Source: Branchiostoma floridae
Lineage: Eukaryota; Chordata; Leptocardii; Amphioxiformes; Branchiostomatidae
Assembly: GCF_000003815.2 (NCBI RefSeq)
Contig: NC_049990.1
Span: 5,651,451-5,715,450 of the forward strand
Length of the DNA stretch: 64,000 nucleotides
Direction: 5' to 3'
In this document: piece after piece, positions 45,451 to 55,494 of the stretch
Position numbering within the stretch: position 1 is the first letter of the stretch
Layout of the letters: the number at the start of each line of letters is the position of its first letter
Made by a program: the position numbers and the translations under genes
Notes under the pieces: model-generated
Seen by the model: only the letters and a program-made list of their open reading frames with translations
Told to the model about the DNA's origin: nothing
Databases searched by the model: none

Positions 45451-46689
45451 ACAACCTGTTTACTTCTCACAAAAATAGCCTGACTAGCAAAAGTATTTGA
45501 AAGGTGGATCGGCGTCGGTATAAACTGGTCTGTGGCTAGTTGGAACTAGGATATCTTCAAAATAGACATAAAATAACATATCAGAATTTTCACTAATACT
45601 AGTAGTAGTTGAGAATTTTACCTACTTCGAATAATCATAGATAGAAAATATTGAAAACTATCAATTTGTATATTTCCCTATATTATATTCAATGGGTAGA
45701 TTGTATATATTCAAGAAACACGAGTGCGAAATCTTGGTACACATTTTCGTGTCTGAAGTGGTGAAATTGACATTAAATGTGTGCCCTACATGTAAAACAT
45801 ACTGCTATGTAGAACAGTCTATGACCCCTGAAAAATGACAAAAGCCCATTTATAATTTAGCAAATCTAGTCACACAATACAGGTTAAAATGATCACACAC
45901 ACTCAAACAAAGGCGCGGTTTATCCAGTCAACATTTCCCAAATTGTTGCTTTTATTCCACCCTAGTAAAGAAGATCACACGAAGAGCGAATTGTATTTCA
46001 GACCGAAAATATAGTATACGGTTTCTAGTATGCATTTGAGAGAAAATGTGCGTGTACAATTTGAACGATAAACTAAATTTTATAAATGTGAGAATGAAAA
46101 CAAATGTCAACGAATGTAGTAGTTCATAAGGAAATGACAAATCTGTTTTAAAAACAGAACCCATCCCCTTGATTGCTGTGTCTTTGTGTTTTCACAACAT
46201 GGAGAGTTTTCCTATATCTGGGACAATGCTTGGAAAAGTATCGTATTATAATTACTACTTCTGCCGTGTCTTTGTGTTTTCAAAACAACGAATGTTTTCT
46301 TATATACCGGAGAACTAGTTTGTTAAGTATCGTGTTATAATTGCTGCTTTTCTGAGAGGACACTCACAGAAGAAGGTATGTTTACAATATTTATTTGTGA
46401 TAAAGTACAGCAATATTTGCATCCTTTTTAACCTTCTCAATGAGCATTATTACAGTAGGTCACTATTAAGGTTTTGGTGGGCGTCACAAGCCGTCTTTCT
46501 CCGAGATAATTTACTACTATATTATGAAGATAACTACAATCAAACAGCTTCTATCTTGATAGAACTACGAGCTACAATATATACCAATCGCATGTTCAAA
46601 AAAATATATTATTTACCTAAACGAAAAGTACGGTATTCTATCTATCTCGGCGCAAATCCAATCGAAAATGTCTCGATACAATTAACGAG
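45451..46689. other. AT-rich DNA with an 88-bp duplication
   Basis: No gene is recognised. The words gctgtgtctttgtgttttcac at 46175 recur at 46263 with the following gttttc-tatat, aagtatcgt-ttataatt and ctgctt in the same order, a tandem duplication of 88 bp. The 98-codon frame 46397-46693 lacks recognisable motifs. Confidence 0.6.
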
Positions 46690-47250
46690 TTGAACGTGGG
46701 TGATTTTGCGCTGGCGTTTTTGTTGTCAGTTTCGTGGGTTTCGATCCAAGAATTACAGATGTTTCAAAAACCGTCACTTTCCCAAGGCGGCTCAGTCAAG
46801 CCCGCATACATCTCGCCCCGTAGTTCCCTGATGAATATCAAAGGTTACAGAGATAGATAAGCTGACCTGCGAGGGTTAAAGGTCCTAGGGGGTCTCTTTT
46901 CATTATTTATGGCGCTGGAAGCGCTTGGGAAAGGGAAAAGTTGGCTGGCGGTGAGGTATGGGGAGAGACTTGAAACGCGACCGCCGCGCGTCAGGACCCG
47001 ATGCAAAATTTATAGACCGATCAGGCTTCGCAGTAGTAACATAGATTTTTCAATTATCTCTCGGGTCTCGGAGGACGATTCAATCCAAGAAAGTCGACGA
47101 CATTACTGGTGTATGTGTATTGTGCGTCGAAGGGGTGGGAGGGGGGCGACGACAACTTCAACTTGTCAAAGTTCAACCAACCCGCGGGTTTTTCAACGGA
47201 AAGAGCGACAAAAATGTTCAATCTAATAGTAAAGATTGACGTTATCTGTG
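46690..47250. promoter_or_regulatory. island with TCF/LEF and nuclear-receptor-type sites
   Basis: Repeat-free, sharply bounded block. ATCAAAG at 46837-46843 is a TCF/LEF consensus. GGGTTA-A-AGGTCC at 46873-46885 is a DR1-type nuclear-receptor element, and an opposed TGACCT half-site lies at 46863-46868. ATGCAAAATTTATAG follows at about 47002. A 105-codon frame at 46909-47226 has no recognisable domain. A Wnt/retinoid-responsive enhancer is possible but inferred. Confidence 0.42.
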
Positions 47251-48029
47251 TTTGAGATGTTTGGGGGGGTTGAGAACCGGAGGTTTTAAGTGTTTTATGG
47301 CCTCTTTAGTTTGTGTGAGCCTGAGTACGTGTGTGTATGTATTAATCCATTGATAGGTTCACTGGGACAACGGAGGCACGCGTACACACATTAGCAAGGT
47401 CTGTTATCTCTAGAAGCGCGATTAGATCGTGCAGCCCGGGTTTACAAATCTCAGGCGAGGTGTTGAACGGTCGCTTTATTACTCACAAAACCCTTGTACT
47501 CAAATAATACTCGAGTACGGACCAATTTGACATGTTAGCGCGGTCTCACAGACAAGCCTGTGCCTCACACAGGATGTGTTATATCAGTTTTATCTGCCAC
47601 ACCGGACGCGATAAAACTTTTTTTCTTCACAAATAATACCTTTACAATTTTATTAGAAAGAACCGCTAATTGGCACCGAGTTTTATTACACCACATACGC
47701 TATAAACGTGAGAACCAACGGTTTGCAAAACTAACGTAGAACAACTGACTGTTACGGTATAAAGCTATTATACCGTTCTGAATAAATTGGCTACTGAATA
47801 TAAACCCATAGTGAAAAGGTATTGAGTATGGCAAATGACATAATGTATTTAGCGGGGGCTATAGATGAGGTAAATCTAGTTGCATACGAATAGCCCGAAG
47901 GCATGTTACAATAACAAAGTCCACACTCCCTCCTTGTAAAACATGTAGCAATGACAGCTTTGGGGGATTTCTTAAAAACATATTTTCCTATCAAATTATC
48001 AATATTGTATTGCCATTAGAAGAATCTAT
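47251..48029. other. intergenic DNA, nothing recognised
   Basis: GC-balanced at first (to about 47480), then AT-rich. No gene, RNA or repeat is recognised. Confidence 0.4.
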
Positions 48030-48400
48030 ATCGAACAATGGAACATATACGAATTTCCTAGCATTACGGATACTAGTATTCAGTGTCTAATAAGTTTACA
48101 TATTAATAAAATATAGACTATGACTTTAAAACCTGTGGCAAAGTGTTACAGTATTGTATTCCTACAGTATTTTTTTCGAAAAGACGGTGTAACATTATAT
48201 TGAACAAAGAAAAACATACAAATCTCCAAGTATTACGGAAATTCCAAGCCTTTAACGGATATTCAGTGTCTGATAAGTTTAAACATGAATGAAAGCTAGA
48301 CTATGGCTTTAAAACCTATGACAAAATGTTACAGTAGTCAGTACTGTATTTAAGTATTTTCGAAAATACTACGTAACAGAATTTGATTGCAATGCCATCA
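48030..48400. repeat. two-copy tandem repeat, ~175 bp
   Basis: The words catatacgaat-tcc, attacgga, attcagtgtctaataagttta, gactatgactttaaaacct, aaa-tgttacag and tattttcgaaaa recur in order from about 48045 and about 48216. Moderate divergence indicates an older duplication. Confidence 0.8.
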
Positions 48401-48658
48401 GTAATTGAGAAGGTATCATGTTCAGTATTTAAATTTAATATGATGACTGTTCTGGGGCGACACTGGCAGTAATGATACTATGATAAGAACGTTATTGTGC
48501 GGGCAGAACGTTGGCAATACGGTCCACGCTGCCGTTAAGTGCCCATTGTGTGCAGGCTGGGAACGTCGTCTGGAGTCCGCACACAAAAGCATGAACAACC
48601 TTGCGTCATGTGTCCAGAAAAAAAGCAAAGTCAACACCACGAAACACGATCCGAGTTG

Positions 48659-48880
48659 TCGTAGGTCTACATTCGCTAGTCTCTACCAGACTCTGGATCG
48701 CTGGAAAAATCGTAGGAATGGAACAAATAGAGGAGTAAGCCGGCCAGATAAATATAGATCGCGTGCTGTTCCCTAGCCGGCTATATTTCTCTGGCCAACT
48801 TACTCCTCTATTTGTTCCATTTCTACATTTTTTTCCAGCGATCCGGGGTCTGGTAGAGACTATCGCAGGTCTACATTCGG
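48659..48880. mobile_element. perfectly framed palindromic element, family A ends
   Basis: The element proper is 48677-48862, beginning TAGTCTCTACCAGACTC and ending in its reverse complement. Most of its length is a long hairpin (arms contain gatcgctggaaaaa, ggaacaaatagaggagtaag, ggcca-ataaatata). Flush direct repeats of 18 bases flank it, 48659-48676 and 48863-48880, identical at 16 of 18 positions. Such a long duplication differs from the 9 bp seen at other copies. There is no ORF beyond mirror frames. Confidence 0.9.
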
Positions 48881-50767
48881 GCCGCCCGGCCCTCTGCGAC
48901 CACCAAACCTAATCATCTGTGCCACACCAGAGACCGTCCTCCCTCTCCCCAGCTCTTCAATTTTCAATTTGAGAGCGCATCTAAAAGCAATTTGGTAATC
49001 GGTAGAATCCCTCTGAGAAATCTTCTGTCTCCCAACGTTAGGGATAATTTAAGCCGCGCTGATATATGTATTAATTTGCACCTGGCTTGGAGGACACGCA
49101 CATACACCAAATTCCGGGCACTTTTCCTCCACCTTTTCTGAAGGACATACACATGTATCAGCCGCAACAATCTCTATATTACACAGCCAACGAAAATACC
49201 AATAACAATTTTATTCTGTGTACTTTGAAGCTCGGATTTTTCACGTGTTATGATATGCCAGACCCCACTCCATTTGGAAGGCTCGGTTCGTGTTTCAATC
49301 GAATTATATCGTTGTAATATGATGTGGAACAATTGACCGTGACTGCCTACACAACACGTGGGGATGGATATGTATTGAGCGGCATCATGATTTCTCTATA
49401 GACAATTGATGAGGTATATATGTTTTGGTTTGGTTTGGGCAAATCGTTGGGGCAGAAATCCGAGAAAAGATGAGGGGTAAAAATAAACGCGTCTGCGTGT
49501 GTGTCATCGTCAGAGGATGTAGCCAAATGTTGACACAACCTACTAATCGAAATTTTTCCCAACTTAAGAAAACTTTTGTGGATTACGTATCCTTTTCCTT
49601 GGCGTTTCTCACTACTTGAGGGTGGATGGTCTAAAAGTTGGACAGGTAAAAGTTCTCGGACCATTTCGTCCAAGGCTGACCATCCCTGATAACATTGGAG
49701 AAAGTCCGTCCCGTCATATAATAATAGCCCGGACAGGTATATACACACGGGTATAGAAGTGCTGTCACACTATCCTAGACACGAACAATAGCCCTAAAGT
49801 TCACAGGGGTGAAAATCTACTCTAAAAAAAGGTCAAACGGTTTGCAAGAGGCAACACGCTCGTACATTTCCGGAGTATTTATCTTCTTCTTGGACAACTT
49901 AGCGAGGCTGACGTTTTTGTCTAGCTTATCGCTACAGACGGTTGTTACACACGGGGTCTGATAAGTACCACTGGCCGGTACGGGCGATGGGAAGGTCCAT
50001 GGTACACCTGGCCTACGGCACAACTGCTCACCGGGCAGACGGGGTGTCAAGAAAGGACACTTTTACAACTATTAAGGTTCTATTAAGGGTTTGTGTGGGG
50101 GTCATCCAGTTACTACACGGACAGAAAGGAAGTATTGAAGGACGTGGGATTGTGTAATTGTAACAGACAATAACACAGTCGCGTGTAGTGTTAGTTTGAC
50201 ACTGAAGAGGTTTTGTCTCGTCGCTGCTTGCAGTCTATTTTGTAGGGGTTTTCTTCCCTTATGTTGTTGTATCTCTTCGCCTCGTGCCAGCCTGGCGATT
50301 TGTGTGCCTGCGACCCCGATACATAAGCCATTCAGGGCACAAATTGGACACCATTTAGACTCGGACAAAGACAAGTTTTGCAGACCAAAACAATATTATC
50401 TGATACGAAGTGCTGATAGCTTTGTGTGGTGCGTGTAAAGTTTGGAGTGGGCCAGCCGACCCTGCCGTGCGTAGAGACGGGGATCGAACCCTGCACCGGG
50501 GAAACCTGCTCACACTGCCGTTGCTGGTAATGAGTATGTATACTTGTTAGCTCTCTCTCGGCCCCGAGTGCCGCGACAATTCGGTTAACTGCAGGCTTTT
50601 AGAGCTAGATGGGTAGTTGAGGTGTGCAAACAAGATGTCTGGGAAGAGGTGCTTCATTTATTACCGCGCGGTTCGAATCGATGGGTGGTGATTACGGACT
50701 ACTCTTACGCTAGAATCGTGGAGACGGCTACAGAACAACTTTCCTGTCAACCGCGTGTGATTTGGGC
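48881..50767. other. intergenic DNA, nothing certain
   Basis: Short frames on both strands without recognisable domains; the 133-codon minus frame at 49347-49748 is unremarkable. A B-box-like word occurs on the minus strand near 50481-50493 but no tRNA folds around it. Confidence 0.4.
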
Positions 50768-51375
50768 CCCACTCAACACACGTGGTCTTGCTTCTTTATT
50801 TTTTTTACACGGTTTTCGTTTCCAAGAGGCAAAGGATTGTGGCCAATTTTGAAGTTAACTTTTCATTCGTGGGTTTATTACATTCAAGCTAAACAAATGT
50901 TGACACAGGCTGAGAAGTGGTGAATATAAAACTATGACAATCAAAACAAACAAAAACAAGTACAAAACACCCTTTGCTTGAAAAAATCATCCTAAAAATG
51001 TTGTGAAACAGTGGATTATCACTCAACAATGCGATTTAGTCTCTAGTGTAGTTCGTATTATATCGTTGAATAGATAAACATGGTAGATCGACTAATCCAT
51101 TTATTCATATCCTTCATAAATGTATCATGAAAAGTAATTTTGGTTGCACTCAACACGTGTTCTTTTTATCCATATTTTTGTTTCTTCTAGTCAAAGGATT
51201 ATGACAATCTTAAATCTAATTTTAACTTTTCTATTTTGAATTTAACTTTTCCATCATTAACGTGATACAGTAGAGCTTTATTGCATTCAAGCTAGACAAA
51301 TGTTGTCCCAGACATGAAATGTAAAATCATTATAATCAAAACAAATACTAACAAAAACGTGTACAACCTCCTACA
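50768..51375. repeat. two-copy tandem repeat, ~376 bp
   Basis: The words actcaacac-acgtg, tttttg/cgtttc, aaaggatt-tg-caat, ttaacttttc, ttacattcaagctaaacaaatgtt and caatcaaaacaaa-acaaaaac recur in the same order starting near 50769 and 51146. Both copies are diverged by small indels. Confidence 0.75.
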
Positions 51376-52104
51376 CTGTGGGCTACAGGCAAGGAGATTA
51401 ATTATACTTATCTATAGGGAAGGTATTCTGAGGCACTTCTGAGAAATGAAGTTGCTGTTTATACGATGTGGACGTACAATAATGAGATAATTACTGATTT
51501 TAGTCTTCAGTTGTTTCTAATTATACTGTCAAACATGAAAGTCATCCAAACATTTATGTCCCTGATAAATGTATCTCAAACAGTAGAATGTTTGAGTGCC
51601 CCCCTCCCCCCTGCACCTCGTCCCTTGTTGGCCCTTTGTTTCCTACCCCAAGTTTGGAGTAGCGGGAGTCCAATTGACCATGAATGGTACACAAAGGGGG
51701 AATACTCCCGGGTCGGTTAGGCCATAGTGTGGACGACAAAATTGTGCCAATAGCCTCAAAATCTCTTCTTTTGTATTCGCCTCATTTGTAAAGAATGGCC
51801 GGCAATGGTTTTGACCTTTTTTAACCGCTAATATGGACTCTAGCTGTGACGTTGAAATATCTATGGACGCTTGGACCACCTCGGCATCAGAGGGAATAAT
51901 ATTAGGCAAAATCTCCGCACTGTTTTAAAATCACCACATCGAAAAAGGAATTTTTATCTTTATTGAAATGTTTGTGCGGGCGCGTGGTCTGTGGTAGTCA
52001 CACAACCGACATCTGAACATGGAATGTACGACTTTAGGCGGGGGACGGACGGGGTATTTTATACCCTCGGGCTCAATATAATTACACAAAACTGTCCGAC
52101 AGGT
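51376..52104. other. intergenic DNA
   Basis: No gene is recognised. Short overlapping frames at 51466-51909 show no domains. Confidence 0.4.
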
Positions 52105-52510
52105 CACTTTATTATCTCCTTTCTCTCTCTTAAAGTTGTGATTTCTTTCAAAATGACTTGAATGAGTTAAAAAAAAACCTCTATTATATGTTAAGCTAAG
52201 CTAAGTGCAGGTCATGGTTATATAGCTAAAGTATAATTGCAATGACATACGAGAATGTGGTGTCTCACTACATCTACAGTGGCTAAGGTGTACTAGTGAC
52301 AGTAGTATACACACTGCATTGTCTCTTCTCTCTCTTAAAGTTGCGGTTTTTTTTTACATAATATGAATGAATGAGAGAACTTTATCTTACGTTTATGCTC
52401 TTACAAGCTAAGTACAGGACAAGGTTATAAAGAAAAAAAGTATAACAATTGCAGTGATATACGAATGTGATATCTCACTGCATCTACAATGACTAAGGAC
52501 TATTAAAAGT
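52105..52510. repeat. two-copy tandem repeat, ~210 bp
   Basis: The block from ctcttctctctcttaaagttg through agctaagt-caggtcatggttata, aagtataa-ttgcaatgacatacga, gtgtctcact-catctaca and tggctaagg is present twice, starting near 52108 and 52321. No coding content. Confidence 0.8.
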
Positions 52511-52661
52511 TTACAAGTATATACAGGTTCAACGTCTTCTCGCTGTAGTGACTCCTCCTCCCCAAAGTAAGAGTACATCTTAACCTAGAAGATTAGAGTC
52601 GCATAACTTCGCACAATGTGGTAGCAAGAAGTGCATTACGTCTTGAGTGTGTCGTAATAAG

Positions 52662-52865
52662 GACGAGTGCTTGTCGTTAGCTTGTCGTGTGGGAGTCGTG
52701 AGTGATCGGGAAGGCGTCCTGCACCTGTTGGGCAGTGTGCGACCGGTGTACGGAACCACGGTGTTTGGACGAGTATTTGTCGTCAGGTTGTCGTGTGGGA
52801 GTTGTGAGTGATCGGGACGGGTGCCTGCACCTGTTGGGCAGTGTACAGAACCACGGTGTTTGCAA
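52662..52865. repeat. two-copy tandem repeat, 106 bp
   Basis: gacgagtgcttgtcgt at 52662 and gacgagtatttgtcgt at 52768 start units that share ttgtcgtgtgggag-tgtgag, tgatcggga, ctgcacctgttgggcagtgt and gaaccacggtgtttg. The long minus-strand frame 52580-53050 is produced by this repeat. Confidence 0.88.
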
Positions 52866-52953
52866 AACAACAGAAGGCCGTGTGAGCCGCGCCGCTCGAC
52901 ACAGAGTAGCCAGGGGAGATTCCTGCCCGCACAAGCAAACAGACAGGCAGCCT

Positions 52954-53119
52954 GACTCTCCAAGCAGATCCTACGGTGCCATAAGATGGTATCAAAGCTG
53001 GCTAAGGAATATAGCCGGCCTAAGAGAATCAGACGGGCATACACACTCAAAGGCCGGCTTCACTCCTCTACCAGCTTTTGATACTATCTTATGCTACCGT
53101 AGGATCTGCTTGGAGATTA
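52954..53119. mobile_element. family B element
   Basis: Ends read (ga)CTCTCCAAGCAGATCC and ..GATCTGCTTGGAGATTA, with the family's inner words gccataagat-gtatcaaagctggc and gccagcttttgatactatcttatgc. Flush 9-mers aggcagcct (52945-52953) and acgcaacct (53120-53128) agree at 7 of 9 positions, a worn target-site duplication. Confidence 0.88.
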
Positions 53120-53148
53120 ACGCAACCTGACTCACATCCGCAGCACTA

Positions 53149-53325
53149 CTCTCCAAGCAGAGGTTGGTGGGGGGGAGAATCGCGACATTTTTCTTATATG
53201 CTGGCTTTTTCTGTTAGCTATCCCCACCAACCTCTGCTTCCAAACGGTTGGCATGGTTGGTGACAGAAAAAAGACGGCATACAAGAGGAGGTCAAGGTTT
53301 TCTCCATCAACCTTTGCTTTGAGAG
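53149..53325. mobile_element. compound inverted-repeat element
   Basis: Outer arms (ctctccaagcagaggttgg at 53149 and the complement of cctttgctttgagag ending 53325) and an inner 18-bp perfect hairpin (53155-53172 with 53222-53239) overlap, so the same left arm can pair with two right partners. A further inverted pair lies at about 53193-53214 and 53262-53284 (ctggctttttctg against cagaaaaaa). It shares the CTCCAAGCAGA end with family B. Confidence 0.75.
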
Positions 53326-53785
53326 TTCGTAGTACTTTATGTGTGGAGGAGGGAAGGGGGCGTGAAGTCTACATGCAGACGAGATATGCCTACAAGATAA
53401 TTTCAAACTAGTCTCTACAAAACTATCTAGGATGCCGAAAATTGGGCAGACAGACTTAGTGATATGTATGATTGGCTAGTGTAACTCTAGCTGACTTACT
53501 CCTCTGGAATATTGTTCAGTCTATTAGCCCCATATGTCTCCTATTTCCAGCAACCTACACGGTCTTTAAGACTGACGACATTCAGCCCACTACAACTTGA
53601 ACTTGCCCCACCACATGCCCATGATATATCACATACGTATGACTCACTCCGGATGTTCCACTAACTTAACAACTGAAAAGTAAAATTTACAACTGTCTAA
53701 AACTTTCTCCTCCAACATACCAAACCTCTAGCCTCGCTCCCTGCCTATCTTGAGGGCCTACACAGACTAGTTGTCCTCACGGGAT
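53326..53785. other. spacer with decayed element end
   Basis: A word tagtctctac at 53411-53420 resembles the family A terminus, and ctgacttactcctctgg at about 53500 resembles its interior, suggesting a decayed copy. No gene is recognised. Confidence 0.45.
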
Positions 53786-53965
53786 TGTAGCAAACTTTCT
53801 TTGGGGGTATGTCGGCCCTAGAGCCGCGAAGTTGGGCTATAGTACATAGGCCCTGGAAACAGTCTGGCATCCAGGCTAGGTTTTAGCAAACTTCCTTTGG
53901 TGACATGTCGGCCCTGGAGCCGGCTTGTGTAGGCCCTGGAAACAGTCTGACATCCAGGCTAACCT
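53786..53965. repeat. two-copy tandem repeat, 96 bp
   Basis: tagcaaacttt at 53788 and tagcaaacttcc at 53884 begin units sharing ctttgg, atgtcggccct-gagccg, taggccctggaaacagtctg and catccaggcta. Simple duplication, no gene. Confidence 0.88.
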
Positions 53966-54148
53966 AACCAATTAACAGGTGGTTCTCTTTTGAAAAGTTG
54001 TTGCGTGTTTTTTGGGGAGTGTGATGTTTGTTGGGAGACATATTATCTGAGTGCGTCATGTCGGAGGTTTACTTCCGGAGGGTCGGGTGCGCTAGCTGGG
54101 TGGGCGGCGGTGTGTTGGTGGGTAAACGCCGGGTGCTGGTGTTGTGGC
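53966..54148. other. spacer
   Basis: GC-richer sequence with overlapping short frames that run into the adjacent elements; nothing recognised. Confidence 0.35.
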
Positions 54149-54330
54149 CGACACGGTGGAATAACCTCCAAGCAGATCCTACGATGGCAAAAGATAGTGT
54201 CAAACTGGCCAAGGAGTATAGCTATTAGCTACCCAGAGGAGGTGCGTCGGTCGCATACACACTCCTCTGCCAGCTTTTGGTACTATCTTATGCTACCATA
54301 GGATCTGCTTGGAGATTCGGTACGGTGGAA
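54149..54330. mobile_element. family B element with 13-bp flanking repeat
   Basis: The element is 54162-54317 (TAACCTCCAAGCAGATCC ... GGATCTGCTTGGAGATT). Flush flanks are cgacacggtggaa (54149-54161) and cggtacggtggaa (54318-54330), matching at 11 of 13 positions. Inner arms carry the gcaaaagatagt / tactatcttatgc words of the family. Confidence 0.85.
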
Positions 54331-54336
54331 GGTATC

Positions 54337-54690
54337 TAATCTCCAAGCAGATCCTACTGTGCCATAAGATACTGGCTTCACTCCTCTGCCAGCTTTAATA
54401 CTATGATAGTATCAAAAGCTGGCAGATGAGTGAAGCCGGCCTATGAGTGTGAATAGTACCGGCGCCTAGCCTCTACCAGGCTCCACAGGTCGCTAGAAAG
54501 AAACTCCTAGGCCAATTAACTCCTACTAGGATTTTATTCCTAACTTGGCCAAAGTCCCCTTAGGCCTTAGTAGGCCAGGCAGGAGTCTGGTAGAAACTAA
54601 CCGGTGCCCATCTGACTCCCTTTGGCCTGCTATACTCCTTGGCCAGCTTTGATACTATCTTATGGCACCGTAGTATCTGCTTGGAGATTA
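54337..54690. mobile_element. family B element split by a family A element
   Basis: It starts TAATCTCCAAGCAGATCC at 54337 and ends GTATCTGCTTGGAGATTA at 54690. Its middle is interrupted by the family A copy at 54467-54599. An internal short inverted pair (ccagctttaatactat / atagtatcaaaagctgg) lies at 54390-54424. The word ggtacggtggaag sits just outside both ends (54319-54331 and 54691-54703). Confidence 0.85.
54467..54599. mobile_element. family A element nested in a family B element
   Basis: Ends are TAGCCTCTACCAGGCTCC and the complement of TAGTTTCTACCAGACTCC. The interior shares aactcctaggccaattaact, cctactagg-ttttattcc and taacttggccaaag with 8937-9159. Flush 9-bp flanks are accggcgcc (54458-54466) and accggtgcc (54600-54608), one mismatch. 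This nesting is the reverse of that at 28.4 kb. Confidence 0.92.
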
Positions 54691-54714
54691 GGTACGGTGG
54701 AAGCCTACATATCC

Positions 54715-54851
54715 TCATCTCCAAGCAGATCCTACGATGGCATAAGATAGTATAAAACTGGACAAGAAGTGTAGCCAGCCAAAAGGTGTCCATTTGCCTC
54801 TGCCAGCTTTTGATACTACCTTCTGCTACCGTAGGATCTGCTTGGAGATTA
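54715..54851. mobile_element. family B element
   Basis: Starts TCATCTCCAAGCAGATCC and ends GGATCTGCTTGGAGATTA, with family inner words ggcataagatagtat and ccagcttttgatacta. No convincing target duplication remains (tacatatcc against gaagaagac). Confidence 0.85.
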
Positions 54852-55379
54852 GAAGAAGACATGTCCGTCGCGTGAGAGACGGGGTCGGCGGTGCGTGGCC
54901 GCGGCTTTCCCGCCCAGTCTCCAAACACGCGAGACCACCGCACACCTTTCACCTGTACGGACGCACCCAGAACAACCGCGTCACTCTACCGGGCAGGGAC
55001 CGTCCGATAGTGGTGCTAGTGTGGTCTGAAAATGAATGAAGACTTTTGAGAATGACTGAAGACTTTTGAGAGTGACTAAAGCCTTTTAATGCACATTCTT
55101 GCCACACCGGGCTAAGTATAGGCCACAATAAAAATGTTTAAAGCTAATAAATACAAAATTCACAAGCTGACATGAAGATCGCTTTTTAGTAATGACAGAA
55201 AGTTCATTGACTTTTTCGTAAATCATTTCCATCGGGGCAACTGCAGGCAACAGGAAAAAGACTGAGAACCAATATAACATGTGACTACACTAGTCTATAT
55301 GCTGACTGTAAATTCTAACGTCTTTAGTTCCTGAGACAGTGGAAGACGAAAGACCCAACTTTTCCTTAAGCATTCATTA
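54852..55379. other. spacer
   Basis: GC-rich at first (to about 55020), then AT-rich with a short repeated gactgaagacttttgaga at 55028-55070. No gene is recognised. Confidence 0.4.
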
Positions 55380-55494
55380 TCATCTCCAAGCAGAAGTGAA
55401 GATCAGGCTCGTACTTATGTTTGGCACCTTTACAAAAGCTAAATCTACACACAAAAAAAAGTCTGAAGCCGAGCCTTACATCTGCTTGGAGATA
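55380..55494. mobile_element. short element with CTCCAAGCAGA ends
   Basis: The left end tcatctccaagcagaagtg and the right end catctgcttggagata form a terminal inverted repeat; the arms extend weakly (aggctcg / cgagcct). The interior differs from family B, so this is a diverged or independent short member. No target duplication is visible. Confidence 0.7.

Noticed and set aside
52580-53050. 156-codon minus-strand frame
   Set aside because: Produced by the 106-bp tandem repeat and the end of a mobile element; the predicted peptide is internally repetitive for that reason.
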